From assembly GCA_964036045.1 (NCBI GenBank), contig OZ038379.1, positions 185,590,495-185,654,494 on the forward strand: a DNA stretch of 64,000 nucleotides, given 5' to 3'. Positions 1 through 11,347 of the stretch are shown here, one piece after another. The notes beneath the pieces are model-generated. The model saw nothing but the letters and a program-made list of their open reading frames with translations, made no database searches and had not been told where the DNA came from. Source of the stretch: Eutreptiella sp. 'Long Island Sound 2002'. Taxonomy: Eukaryota > Euglenozoa > Euglenophyceae > Eutreptiales > Eutreptiaceae. How positions within the stretch are numbered: the stretch's first letter is position 1; every line of letters starts with the position of its first letter. The translations under genes were made by a program, and so were the position numbers.

Positions 1-289
1 TGACGTGCCGGCAGGGCGTGCCCCAGGGCAACCCCCCTGGAATGGAAACCGCCATGCCTGAAGTCTCTTTGGACGGACGGGTCTCACCCATGAGCCAGAG
101 AATGGACCCGCTGCAGGATCAACGTATAGCGTTTGCGGTGCCCTTGGACCTGGACAGCGTGCCAGGAGGGGCATTCTCAGGCGCGCCCCCAGATTTTCTC
201 ACTTTGGGTGGAGTTAAAACAGGACTCCCTCCTTGTGTCCACGTGGGTGTTGGCCCATCGTACATGGGCTTGTGGTGGCGCTCCTCCTC

Positions 290-530
290 CTCCTCATGTG
301 CTGCTGTGCCCTGCAATGCCCTGCTCTGAGTTGCCCTGCAATGCACTGCAATGCAATGCCCTGCCCTGCCCTGCAATGCCCAGCCCTGCCCCACTGCACT
401 GCAATGCCCGGCCCTGCCCTGCCCTGTACTGCCCTGCCCTGCTCTGCCCTGTACTGGACTGCCGTGCCCGTGCCCTGCAATGCAGGTCCTTGGGTCCCCT
501 TGGGCCCCCTCCCATTTCGCATCTTGCACA
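290..530. repeat. GCCCTGC/GCAAT-rich low-complexity tract in intron
   Basis: Degenerate units of CCCTGC and AATGC repeat irregularly over about 240 bases. The same kind of tract, on the other strand, occupies the equivalent intron of the plus copy (13300-13580), so it was present before the inverted duplication. It opens reading frames in several phases that are not genes. Confidence 0.7.
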
Positions 531-599
531 CTGTATTACCTTGGCACCTACTTAGATACCGGCCAAACAATGAAGGAGGCAGGCGGGGAGGGAGGGCAC

Positions 600-911
600 C
601 TGCTACCCCAAACAGAAGCACCACCAGTGTGGCATCGAACATGTCTCCCAAACCGACAGCGCTGCAAACCGCCACCACTACCAAGAAGTTAATGTCAAGG
701 CGTAGCCTGCGGCTCCGAACGGCCTTAAGGACGATGGGCGGTAGGCCATACAGGAGGAACGCCGCCATGGCAGACCACGCCACTTGATAATGTGAATCCC
801 GGAAGGCAAACCACGTGTAAACGGCGGCCACGAAAAAGACCACCTGGACACCCATGTAGATCACGAAGCCCGGGGGCAGAAGGAGACCGAAATCCTCTTT
901 TTCAGCATTGT
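600..911 (-). CDS. Second copy of P1B-ATPase gene: exon with first four membrane helices
   Basis: On the minus strand a TTTTCAG acceptor (ending at 912) opens a 312-nt exon ending in phase 1 before GT at 599-598, the same phases as its partner at 12876-13190. It encodes four hydrophobic segments that correspond to helices MA, MB, M1 and M2 of a P1B pump, including DINFLVVVAV and the end LLFGVAG. Compared with the plus copy there are scattered substitutions and one altered stretch before DINF (RSRRLRL here, RSLRRYAF there), where the plus version looks more like the family. The incoming phase-1 nucleotide is supplied by the exon ending at 2393. No stop or frameshift was seen. Confidence 0.72.
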
Positions 912-2392
912 CTGAAAAGAACGGGAGACATGTCTTCACTGTCTTGGGAAAGACGCTGCACCAACCAACGTCAGCAATTTATTCCTAAAAAGGCAAACCA
1001 TTGCGCACCCTACCACTGGTGTGGAAAATGTAACACAGGTTCCCTCAGCCCCGCGGTGCGCCGATACCTGGTTGGGGGTACGCCAAGCGGGGGAGGGGCG
1101 TCTTTCATTGCTATTTCCTCATTGTGAAATTGGGGAGTTGGGGGGCGCGGGGGCCAAGTTCACACGTCTAGTTCTGGGTGTGGTCCGGGAGGCACGGGTC
1201 GCATCAGTGACTCACACGTGTGCGTTACACGCAGGGCAGCCCACAGGAACCCCCCGGCCTGCACAACCTTGTTGCCTGAAGGGCAAAAAGCTTCCCTCGG
1301 ACAACGTCAGTCGGCACCCCGTGTCTACAGAACGACCCACCCACCTGGGGCTGAACATGAGAGGGTGGGATCAGAGATTCTTAGCTCGCTGAGGCACGCC
1401 CCCTCCCTCACGCTTGTAAACGATGCCTATTCAAATGCCGCGCAATGAAACCGGTCCAACAAAAACAAAGTGTCCTTGATGTACTCGCAATTAGCTAGTG
1501 ATGGCTTGCCGAAAGAATGCAAGCGAAAACATGGAGTTCAACACTGGAAGCTATGGCTTGGAGCAGACCTGGCACAAGTATCCGGCGTGCCACATGTCGG
1601 CACATGCGAGCGCACGTCATTGCCGGATGCTGCCGGATGCAAGCCCCACCCCCTGCCAGACACCGCCAGAAGCTGCCGGATGCTTTTTTGGGCCAACACG
1701 TGCAATGCTTTGGTTGAGTCGGGCACCTCGGATGGTCATGCCACATTTGCAGGATACATTCACAATGAGTTGTATGGAAAAGGAGAAAATAACAAAGACC
1801 ACAAACAGAGAAAAAGTTGTGCACACTGGATATTGATCCACCAGTAGGCATTCAACCAACTAAGCTATTGTTGAGATCTACCATCCCCGTGTAACATCAT
1901 CCAAAGCGTGCACGTTATGTGCGGAGAAAGTGCCAACCACGGTTTTGCCATCACTTTTGGATTGTCCGTAAAATTCTGTGCATTTTGGGTTTACACACAT
2001 CGAGTGAAAAGAAAAATGTACACCCGGCAATCAACAAAAAAATTTCTGGCGCCTCTAGCGCCAAGATCCTAGCCAACAACGGTCAAGACCTATGTGGTAG
2101 CCGGAGGCCCGAAGGGGGTGGGGGGGTGGGGGGGGGGTGGGGCTGTTGGGGGCGGGTATGTGAACAAGTGGCCCCCCGTGGCACAAGTGGAGGAAAACGT
2201 TTGCAACATGCTCTGCCGGATGCTGCCGGATACACCTCCCTGTTGCTGAATGCCACCGGATACATACCCATTGGCCCGGCAGGAACCGCCACGCACGCAC
2301 AATGTTTTTGCCGGATACCAGCACCAGGTCTGGCTTGGAGCCGCACAAGCCAGCAATTGCAACAAATGAGCAACGGTTGAAAGGAGCGACAC
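912..2392 (-). other. Intron of the minus-strand ATPase copy
   Basis: This is the 1.48-kb interval between the two exons of the inverted copy. It contains scattered GCCGGATGC motifs (1621-1682 and 2211-2252) and a long G-rich run near 2115-2140. No coding sequence was recognised. Confidence 0.55.
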
Positions 2393-2633
2393 CCGAGGCA
2401 GATTGAATGCTGCATCCAAGGTTGAATTTATTGAGTGCGTCCACTAAAACACACACTTCTTGAACGGCGGCATCGTAGTGAACAATGACGATTTGTCCGA
2501 TGACATTGACAGAAACTTTAGTGACACCTTCCATGGGCTCCAAAGTGCTGTGCACGAGGCCGACTTCGCTCTCGCAACACAACCCCGTGACACGTAGCCG
2601 CGCCGTGCGAAGCTTCGGGCCCGCATCGACCAC
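2393..2633 (-). CDS. Second copy of P1B-ATPase gene: exon with HMA metal-binding domain
   Basis: Read on the minus strand, the exon follows a CAG acceptor (2635-2634) and ends in phase 1 before a GT donor (2392-2391). It encodes a heavy-metal-associated fold of about 65 residues with the metal site GLCCESEV. Plant HMA2/HMA4 pumps carry the same CC-x-SE type of site instead of the usual CxxC. The sequence matches the exon at 11517-11766 on the plus strand almost residue for residue; near its start it lacks three residues (the plus copy has SPK). The reading frame is intact. With the exon at 600-911 this is the 5' part of an inverted paralogue whose later exons would lie left of the window. Whether it is expressed or a truncated duplicate cannot be decided here. 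Confidence 0.72.
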
Positions 2634-3201
2634 CTGCGATTGTGCAACGAGGTTCTCTCAAGCGGGCAAGTTGGTTCAAGCGAAAGGAGGGCTTTCGCCC
2701 TTTCAATGGGCTTCTAACCACAGCGGCCTAACACACGTGCTTCGTGCCCCGTGTAGATGAAATGGCTATCTGCATCGTGAGAGGACTTGCTTTTGCTTGC
2801 TGATTTTCTTTGACTTGGGATGGATGCTCAGCATCGCCATCTCTTGTGCACCATGACATGATGTCTCTTCCCCATGCCCTGACCCCACATTCGGAGTCTC
2901 TCTCCTTTGGTCATCATGCCAAAAGAAAACATTCCCAATTGCTTACCGGGCCGTCGCGGTTGACCACTAGGGTTGTCGTAGGAGTTGGCGCGCTTGGTTG
3001 GTCATGTTGTACACAATTGCGTTGCACAATCCATTCACAATATTTAATTTTCTAGCCGCGTTTGGAGTGAAAGTGACCCTATGTGTGCGGAGCGTTCAGA
3101 GGGGTCTTGCCGTGTGTCGGGTGTGGTACGTCACAAAAGCGTCCTGTGCAACACTACACGTTGCCTTAGAACGAACCTTTCACCAAAATCATTGGGGAGT
3201 G

Positions 3202-3655
3202 AACAAGAAGAGGGAACCGTGCATGTTCCTTGATACAAGTTGGTTTCGCGTTTTCATTTGTGTTACGCTATTGTGGCAATTCCTCCGACCAAGAAGCACG
3301 AGGACCAGATGAAGTGATCGTTGCTCAATAATGAACGATGTTGATGAAGTGGATTGGCGCATAGACCCATTTTTCGAACCGCATCCCCGCGCTGCGAACA
3401 TAACCCAAGCATGGCAACAATGCGTTTTTCGGCGCACTATTCAACGCTTGCTTGGTGAACGCAATAGTTGAGAAAACGTGATGTGTTGTGGGTTTCTAGT
3501 GCACAACATCGTAGTGAAGCTTTACGTCCTACTCGAAAGGTTCGCACATCGTTTTCCTTTGTTTGTTCACCAAAGTGCATCAGAACGAACCACCATCTCC
3601 GCTGACGGCGCACGTGACCGAGAGAAGGGCGCGGCTGGCTCATGTTGGGAAACAA
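3202..3655. repeat. Mosaic duplicated blocks, left arm
   Basis: Blocks 3384-3447 and 3478-3560 are reverse complements of 10128-10196 and 10013-10092. Blocks 3202-3292 and 3582-3655 match 10228-10315 and 9925-9998 in the same orientation. Block order still follows the palindrome, so individual 70-100 bp pieces seem to have flipped in place. Confidence 0.6.
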
Positions 3656-3690
3656 TCAAGTAAGTAGTAATCAAGCAAGTTGGTGCTACG

Positions 3691-3822
3691 CGAGACACAA
3701 AATTCACACCAGTTTCGTGGTGTCTTTTGAATTTGGTTGCCCTTCGGTTCCTTGAGCGCATGACATGGTGCTCCTTACAAAACGAAAGAGAAATGGTGAT
3801 CATGTTGGCAAACACAATGCAA
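3691..3822. repeat. Inner end of left inverted-duplication arm
   Basis: About 132 bases here are the near-identical reverse complement of 9777-9910. Similarity ends abruptly at both inner sides, so this pair marks the innermost border of the palindromic duplication around the 6-kb spacer. Confidence 0.8.
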
Positions 3823-5886
3823 GTATGCAAAGCAGAGGCAGAAGAGTTCAACGATGAGAGTGAACCACAAAAACTTGTGAGAGGCATGGCGGGTCGTGTG
3901 CATACCCCTGGAAGCTGGTATTCGCAAGGAGGCCACGTCATTGCACGTTTGGACCGCATGTTTGCATCGTCTCATGTGCGAATGCCACTAAGAGATTATT
4001 CAAATTTCTCATCCCGCATTATCCATGGTGTCATTGGGTTGGCAACGGTGATGGTGATACAATTTGTTTGGTTATCATTAGCGCTTCATGGCAAATCATG
4101 GGCACAAGTGTGGTCGCAATGCTTCTTAATTCAAACCTCCCAAGAAGGGCATGAGAAAAGACATCACCTTGCGGTGAGCGATACGCGACAAACCCAAAAA
4201 ACGACAAATGCTGGAGCCGCCACAACATGAATGTGCAACTCCACCCACAGTCGCACATCCGAGGCCTGTGGGAAAATGAGGGAAAATAAGCTAAGGAAAT
4301 ATGTTAAACATGAAAATGAGATGAGGAAATATGTCAAACCAGAATTGTTAGCAACAAGCACTAGTTTGCGGGCCCCCACACGGGATGCCTTGCACAAAAA
4401 CACCCTTAGAATATTATATTATGCCAAACTCGTCCTCAAATGTATTATCAAATATGAAACAAAACAAACGAAGCTTGATCGCTCGGCCCGAAACTTGCCA
4501 TGCACACAGTTACCTTGGAAGTGATGTTGCCAATACGACGCGAGGAACAAGAAGAGGACACACACGCAAGCGGGCAACCCTCGTTCGTGGCACGACATGG
4601 CAAGAATGTGTGCCAAGCACGTCAAGCACAATGTCTTCTATTTGCGCCACCCGAGCCGGAGCATCATTATCGAATAATTTTTTCGTATCTGCTGGTCAGA
4701 AAGATTGAGTGGCGTGTTGTGATGGAGCCACATGTAAAAAGGGGCAAAGGTGGTATCCACGTTCTTATTTAGATGAACTCTGACGGACTCCTTAGTTGGG
4801 CCAATGAATGCACAACAGAGCAAAGTTTCCGACCCTTGTGGGGTAAGGTTCTTGCTTTTTTGACACTACTAAGCCATTGCTCGTCTTGTTGTCTGTATTG
4901 TGCACACATTATGCCCCACACAAAACTTGTGACAAACTCCACAAACACCAAAGAAAACTCAACACAGCCAATAACAACGACACATGCTTTCCCAACGCAA
5001 GGACGCCATAGAACCATAAAGCAAACTAAGGCGAACTCAAAAAAGACGCCTAAACCCGAGTAGTCAATCGGGATGTAAGGCACACGCATCCAATCTTTCT
5101 TCTTGTATCAGAATGCGTGAAATTGCCCTGTGGCTTCACCGGGACCATGACCCCGCCCTCTCGGGATCCCGCATTAGTGTACTAGAAGGGGACATTGGTC
5201 GACATGGTGCCGGTGACTGTCTCGCTTCAAGGGTGAGTTCGATCAGTAGACCGACCAGGTGTTCCTTTGCTCCTAGATTGACTTTGTATTGTTCGGTCCT
5301 CTCTTGGCGTCCGCCACTGCACATGTTAGGTCCAACAACTTTTGCGCAACGGGATCGTGCAAAGTGCGCTTCAGCTGGGCACTTGTGTATTGGCAAGGAT
5401 AGATTGAATCCTACAAGTACAGTCCTTAGGGTCATGTCCAAGGTAAAATGACAGAATTTTGCAGGACCAAGCATCCCGCACGCGCAACGGTCCCAGGCGC
5501 TTGGGGAATCAAAACACGTTTACACACTAGCGCACCAGGCGGAAATAAAGGTAGGGACATGTAAAAAGAACGGGCGAATATAGAAAAAGCACAGATCAAT
5601 GCCCATTCGTGAACCGAAGCTCCCCTAACCAGGATTTGATGTGTTTTCAATAGATTACGATTTATAGCATTCGCATCGACCAAATCTCACATGGCAAAGC
5701 AGATTTTTCGTGAATGTCTATTTTCCTTGGTTTAGTTGTGTCTGTCATGCATTCAAGCAGCCATACACAGTGTGCTGCTATGTGAGCCTGCCCCATTGCA
5801 TGGTTGAAGCGCTGTGGGTGGATTTCATCGAAATCGGCATCTGGGACAGGAACACTCGTCGCTAGGAGCAGTGGTGCGTCGCTGGT

Positions 5887-8250
5887 ATGGCATGGGAACA
5901 AACGGAATGGGTTTGCGTTCAGTGCGGTCGGCACCCTTCACATGGCTGGGGAAGGCCTTTGGATGACAATGAACAGGTCTACTATGCTCAGAAGCTATCA
6001 CAGATGAGGCACCTTAAGAAAAGGAAAGGGCTCTGTTCGCACTGTGGCCGCCGGCGCGATGAGACCATCGCAGACCCATTCAGCCAGGAAAACTGGGACA
6101 CACAAACTCAAGAGAGAAAGCGTCGCAAATCAGAGTGCATGGATCCACCTTGCTCACAGCCTTCTCAAGACGAACCCATCTGTTCGCAGCCACTGCTGCC
6201 GGATTATGATATGTTTGTGGGTCTCGCTGCCACTCCTGAAGCTTTCTTGCGACAGGTTGAAACATGGGCGAAAGAAACTGCTTCGAGTGAAATGCTGTTC
6301 ACATATGCCGACTCCAAGCAGACAACATGGTTGAAGTCCTCTGTGGATTGGAAATCCAGGTACCTCTCTGCTGCGAACACTGTCAGGGCCCTGCGACGAG
6401 ATTACTTCCTGGTCAGCAAGCGTGCGACGCGTCGAAAAGGCAATGAGGAGACCAAGGAGTTGAGTGCGACTGAACAGAGTGCCCTAAGAGTCCTCGTCGA
6501 AAGGGCCATGTATGATCACCACGGCCTGAAGTGCATCAAGGTCCAGACTGGTGGCCGGCCTACGATCTTAATGCAAGTGACGAACCCTTCCAAGGACAGT
6601 GTCACTGCTCGCCAGTTCAGGAACAAAAAGGAAGCTGTCAACACCTTCGCTGAATGGACATGCCGTGGTCAAGTCCCCATGCATACTGCTGTTATGGAGA
6701 AGCTTACTAAATCTGTGCAGGATCCTGGGGTCATGCAGCTGGTGGTGCCACAGTATGGGACTCTGCAATTGAAGACGGATCTGCTGCTGTGCGACTCGCA
6801 ACTGCGCACCCTGCGACGCATCTTTGCCTCCTGGGGAGGCCACAAACTGGCCGGCTGGCGCCGGCTTGCGGCACAGGAGAAGAAGTTGAGGTATCCTCTG
6901 AAAGTCGAGTTAAAAGAGTTGGAGGTGGGTCAGGAAAAGAGCATGGAACCAGTGATGGTTGTTAGAGCACCTAGTGTTAAGAGCTGGTTGTTTCAGAGAT
7001 TAGAAGTTCTGCGGTCTGCAGGTTGGTTCAGAGATCATGAGTACCTGGGTGGCCGTATAGCTGTTGTAGTTCATGCAGACTCAGGTCAAGGGTCCACAAA
7101 GGTTGCCCTCAGATTGCTGAACGTGCCCCATGACAAGGTGAGATCTGTGTCTAACCTTGACTGCATCTGTATCTTTGAAGGTAATGAGTCCTATGACAAT
7201 TTAGAGGAGGCTTGTGGAGACTTGCTTAGAGAGATTCAGGCTATGCATGAAACTCTGATTCCGTTCGATGGTGCCATGAAGGAGCTTGTTTTCTTCCTGA
7301 GTTCTGACCACAAGATGCACAGCTGTGTCCTCAACGCTGTGTCCTCATCCGAGTCCGAATCCTCTGACCAGGAGGGAGATGCTAGAGCGAATGCACGACA
7401 GGCACGCAGGGAGGCTGAGGGTATGGGGTGGTTGCCCACTCGTCGACAACAGACGCGCGGTCGACGGCGTCGACTGGCCACACGCGAAGCTGCGCGACAG
7501 TTGCGTCTGCGTGAGAGCGAGGAAGAGCTGTCGACGGCACAAGGAGAGCTGGCGGTGACCGAACAGAAGTTGCACAAGGCCGAGAAACTGTTAATTACTG
7601 CGAAGCACAATCTGAAGAAGGTTCGAGGTGATAGAATGCGTCTCCTAGAGAAGGCGTTGCTGGTGTTAGGTTTACGAAAGACGTGCTACTTTGGGCACGC
7701 ATACATTGGTAAACACTGCAAAAGACTATGCGAATCTGAGGTCGCAGTGGCCATCACTGCCCCTCTGTTGTTTGGCTTCTCTCGCACTGATCGTCGTGAG
7801 CGCACTGATGCGTGGGTTCGTGCATGTCAAAGGCGTGAGGCGTGGGTCCTTAGATTGACCAAGTGGGGTGCTGTGCAGCAACTTTTGGGAGGTAGCTACG
7901 ACTTTGCTGCCATGCCCCACCTGCTGCCTCAGCTGGTTGTCCGTGCAGCCAGCTTTGCAGGATTTGTTGCATCCCATTTCCCTTCCCATCGGCCCACTCC
8001 AAAAGAACTGTTTGCTGTCAGCCAAGGTGTGTATTTTGTGCAAAGGAATCTGTTTTCAGGCTTGGCGGATGAAGAGCCAATGGAGGCACAGCACCTTGAT
8101 TGGCTGCGCCGATGGGCCAGGTGGAAACATTGCAGGGACAGGAAGCAAGCTGTGGAGAAATGCCTGACCCATTTGCACGTTAGAAACAATGCCATATGCC
8201 TCATCCAAAGCTTTGTTGGTCCTGGACCTGATGCTAATGCCGGTGGATGA
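5887..8250 (+). CDS. Orphan 787-residue protein with N-terminal CxxC pairs and coiled coil
   Basis: A single uninterrupted frame from ATG 5887 to TGA 8250. I do not recognise the family. Near the N-terminus two knuckles, C10-x2-C13 and C50-x2-C53, have the spacing of a zinc ribbon or treble clef. A polar stretch with SSSESESSDQ is followed by a strongly basic part (GRRRRLATREAAR, roughly residues 515-535) that could be a nuclear localisation signal, then a heptad-like Glu/Lys/Leu helix up to about residue 600. The remainder is mixed and looks globular. The gene sits alone in the spacer of the inverted duplication and has no introns, unlike the neighbouring ATPase. It could be a host orphan gene or cargo of a mobile element; no transposase or RT motif is visible in it. 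Confidence 0.65.
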   Translation: MAWEQTEWVCVQCGRHPSHGWGRPLDDNEQVYYAQKLSQMRHLKKRKGLCSHCGRRRDETIADPFSQENWDTQTQERKRRKSECMDPPCSQPSQDEPICSQPLLPDYDMFVGLAATPEAFLRQVETWAKETASSEMLFTYADSKQTTWLKSSVDWKSRYLSAANTVRALRRDYFLVSKRATRRKGNEETKELSATEQSALRVLVERAMYDHHGLKCIKVQTGGRPTILMQVTNPSKDSVTARQFRNKKEAVNTFAEWTCRGQVPMHTAVMEKLTKSVQDPGVMQLVVPQYGTLQLKTDLLLCDSQLRTLRRIFASWGGHKLAGWRRLAAQEKKLRYPLKVELKELEVGQEKSMEPVMVVRAPSVKSWLFQRLEVLRSAGWFRDHEYLGGRIAVVVHADSGQGSTKVALRLLNVPHDKVRSVSNLDCICIFEGNESYDNLEEACGDLLREIQAMHETLIPFDGAMKELVFFLSSDHKMHSCVLNAVSSSESESSDQEGDARANARQARREAEGMGWLPTRRQQTRGRRRRLATREAARQLRLRESEEELSTAQGELAVTEQKLHKAEKLLITAKHNLKKVRGDRMRLLEKALLVLGLRKTCYFGHAYIGKHCKRLCESEVAVAITAPLLFGFSRTDRRERTDAWVRACQRREAWVLRLTKWGAVQQLLGGSYDFAAMPHLLPQLVVRAASFAGFVASHFPSHRPTPKELFAVSQGVYFVQRNLFSGLADEEPMEAQHLDWLRRWARWKHCRDRKQAVEKCLTHLHVRNNAICLIQSFVGPGPDANAGG

Positions 8251-9075
8251 TGTGTGTTCACATGTTGCATTGATTGTCCCATTGCTGTGCCTTCTAATTT
8301 TGATTGCCTGTTTGCATGCCTGAAGCCTTATGTGCCTTTGTTTCTCAGATAGGTGTTTGGCAGAGGTGGGTTGAATATTGAGGTACCCCTGATTTTTGCC
8401 CTTGACCCTGCACCACCCAAATGAGCCCACAGGGTGAGTACCTCCGTTGGGGGAATAGGGGAGGAAGTGTCTTTGGGGTCCCCTAGACCCATAGACCTTA
8501 TTTAGACCTTGTCCCCTATTAAGGACTTTTTTTCCTCCCAACCAAGGGGCGGTGGGGTAGTGTACAGAGCTCTAGAGGCTTTTTTGGACTCGCATTCCGG
8601 GGTAGAATTCTGGAAAACGTATTTTGTGCAAAGTATCTCTTTCATCCGCAGCTGTGTTTGACAGCACGCAAACTAGTGCTTGCCACTCCATTTCCAATGG
8701 AAGAGTCTCGTCACAAGTAAGGTGAAACACTGGTGGCAAAGTAAGTTGAAACACTGGAGACAAACCCGGTCCGACAAGGGTGCGCGCCTCCAAAAATGGG
8801 TGCATCAGGTTGGACACGGTCATGCATCGGGGACAGTATAAAGACCACCCCATCCCCCCCCCTCCGCCTACTCCCCATAATGCATGTTTCTTCCACCATC
8901 TTGCAAGGCCTGGTTTGATTATAGGAATCATTCTGTGGACAAGGCCCCCCCTCCCATCGACATGTGGAAGGAGGGTATACTTTCTGTCCAATCTGCAGCT
9001 GCATAGGGGCATGGTCTCATTGTAGAGACATGTAGGAGATGTACGAATCGATGACAGATGATGTTTCCTGACCCG

Positions 9076-9100
9076 TATCTCTCTCTCTCTCTCTCTCTCT
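9076..9100. repeat. (CT)n microsatellite
   Basis: Uninterrupted CT dinucleotides over about 25 bases. Confidence 0.9.
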
Positions 9101-9235
9101 CGTTTTGTGAGTGCAGTGCTAGGACGTCCCTATGCAGAAACCGGAGCCTGCACCCGGATGTAGTCAGACACTGTGGTTTAACCTATGTGTGGACATTCGG
9201 TAGACACCCCGCTGTCAAGTGCAGTAGGCATAGGG

Positions 9236-9780
9236 GGGAGGGTCGGAATCTCCGCGTGCCGCGCCGTTTTGTGCCGTGCTGTGCCGTGCCGCCTATGGGG
9301 GGGTGGGGCCAATGAGGCCTTGTGCTGTCTCGTGCCAAGTGTTCCAACCCAACAAGACGCCTGGGAAGCAAAAGACTAAGAAAAAAAATTCCTTGTTTAC
9401 CAACCACAACATCAGCATGCATCCAGAGACCAAGAAGAAATACCAGCGTCCATGCAGAGACCACCAGGTAATACCAGCATTCATCAAAAGACCACTAGGA
9501 AATACCAGTGCCCACCCAGAGACCACCAAGAGGCAACAATATCCACCCAGGGACCACCAAGAAATGCTAGCATTGGGCCCGAGACCGGGAAACAAATGCA
9601 TTGGGCCCATATGTATGTGAATGGCACTCCATATTGGTCGTCTCTAAGGGCCAGCTCTGGGTAGGGTCGGGGGGGGTAGGAATAGGGGGGGGGTCGGAAT
9701 CTCGCGTGCCGCACCGTTTTGTGCCATGTTGTGCCGTGCCGCCATGGGGGGGTCGGGGCCAAAGAGGCCTTGTGCCTTGC
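9236..9780. repeat. Direct repeat pair with GTGCCGTGCCGCC core
   Basis: The segment 9236-9325 recurs at about 9694-9780 in the same orientation, both starting near GGTCGGAATCTC and ending GAGGCCTTGTGC. The second copy abuts the inner end of the right arm. Confidence 0.7.
9405..9590. repeat. Tandem repeat, unit about 33 bp
   Basis: Degenerate unit containing AATACCAGC, a short variable stretch and AGAGACCACCA, repeated five to six times. Confidence 0.6.
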
Positions 9781-9910
9781 ATTGTGTTTGCCAACATGAT
9801 CACCATTTCTCTTTCGTTTTGTAAGGAGCACCATGTCATGCGCTCAAGGAACCGAAGGGCAACCAAATTCAAAAGACACCACGAAACTGGTGTGAATTTT
9901 GTGTCTCGCG
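9777..9910. repeat. Inner end of right inverted-duplication arm
   Basis: Reverse complement of 3691-3822. Outward of it the two arms continue as alternating inverted and direct blocks up to the ATPase exons. Confidence 0.8.
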
Positions 9911-9924
9911 TTGAAGGGCATTAG

Positions 9925-10315
9925 AATGAACGATTATCTCCAATGACGGCGCAAGTGACCGATAGAAGGGCGCGGCTAGCTCATGCCGGGAAACGATGTG
10001 AACAAACAAAGGACAACGATGTGCGAACTTTTCGAGTAGGACGTAAAGCTTCACTACGATGTTCTGCACTAGAAACCTACGACACATCACGTTTTCTCAA
10101 CCATCACCGCGATCACCAAGAAAGCGTTGAATGGTGCACCGAAAAACGCACTGTTGTTGGGTTATGTTTTCGAAGCGCGGGGATGCGGTCCGACAAATGG
10201 GTCAATGCATTTGGTCCGTTCCAACACGAAGAGGGAACCGTGCATGTTCATTGATACGCCGGACAAGTGAGTTGGTCTCGCGTTTTCGTTTGTGTGGCGC
10301 TATTGTGGCAATTGA
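9925..10315. repeat. Mosaic duplicated blocks, right arm
   Basis: Counterpart of 3202-3655: 10013-10092 and 10128-10196 are inverted, while 9925-9998 and 10228-10315 are direct. A further direct pair is 10510-10645 with 2955-3105. Confidence 0.6.
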
Positions 10316-10375
10316 TGAGGAGGATGATCATGATGATGACGATGACGATGACGATGATGATGATAATGAAGTGGA
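10316..10375. repeat. GAT/GAC trinucleotide microsatellite
   Basis: A run of GATGAC-type triplets that would read as poly-Asp in one frame. It has no supported coding context. Confidence 0.75.
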
Positions 10376-10727
10376 TTGGTGATGGAACTCTCCAATGATT
10401 ATGGTCAAAGGTTCATGCTTGAGCCTCGTTCGCATGCAAGGTTGCATGTTACGGCGTCGAGTCCCCTGCTATCACTATATTGTTGCTTCGCGTGCATTTG
10501 CACCTACCGTTGCGGTTGACCAGTTGTTGACCAGGTCGTAGGATTTGGGGTGCTTGGCACCGATTGGTTTGCACCATCCGACCATCGACTCTCTATTTTT
10601 CTCGCCGTTTTTGGAGTGCAAGTGACCTCCTATGTGCGGAGGGTTCCGATGCCGCAGTGGTTGAAAGGCCATTTTCAGGATCAAAGCTCTCCTTTCGCTT
10701 ATATCCGTGGCATAGGCCCGAGGATAT

Positions 10728-10803
10728 CCGCAGATATCCGTGGTATATGACCCGGGATATCGCAACGGTCATATCCTGGGTTATATACCACGGATATCTG
10801 CGG
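10728..10803. repeat. Near-perfect hairpin, 33-nt arms, 10-nt loop
   Basis: Arm 10728-10760 pairs with 10771-10803 along its full length. The only two departures from Watson-Crick pairing are G opposite T, which stay paired in RNA. The arm core ATATCCGTGGTATAT also occurs in the larger hairpin at 11348-11454. Confidence 0.85.
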
Positions 10804-11347
10804 ATAACTCCCTCAAAACTCAATAATATGCGTGTTCACAAAATGCTTGTCGCAATGAGCCTATTTTTAGGCAAAAACACCCTCTCCATCCTCTGCAAAG
10901 ATGATCATTGATCTCATGCCCGTGACCATCACTACGGGGAGGAGCATGCCACCTTCCCATTGACACAATTGAGTGAGAAGGAACCGTCTACATATGAGCT
11001 TAATGAGCAGGAGGGCATTGTATATGAGTGTGAGGTGTACCGTTCTCGTGCATGGGCAGCCTTGCCAACAACTGCCAAGGCTCCAATGAGCTAAGATTTG
11101 TTAGCGATTCCATCACCCTTTGGCTAGGCTGTGTGTATATGTGCTTATATGTTCCATGATTGTGGAGAGCTTGTTTGAAGTTGCAAGGGAGAAAGCTCAT
11201 TTGGGATGTGTTTTACTCCAAGTGGTGTTCACAAATGTGTTCTTCACGTGTCTCATATGCAAGGGTGTTCATGGGGAGTGTGCAAGGATGCGCGCTAATT
11301 TCCTCGGGTCATATACCACAGACATCTGCAGATATCCTCGGGCCTTA

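Larger units (their letters stand above)
2640..5886. other. Left arm and left spacer; no gene recognised
   Basis: AT-richer DNA. The block 2640-3822 has counterparts between 9777 and 11510, some inverted and some direct (see the repeat entries). From 3823 to 5886 I see no conserved protein, RNA gene or clear repeat; the short open frames look like chance. Confidence 0.5.
8251..9776. other. Right spacer: tandem and simple repeats, no gene
   Basis: Behind the orphan gene come about 500 bases of unique DNA, then a CT microsatellite, a short tandem array and a duplicated G-rich block listed separately. Nothing coding was recognised. Confidence 0.55.
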
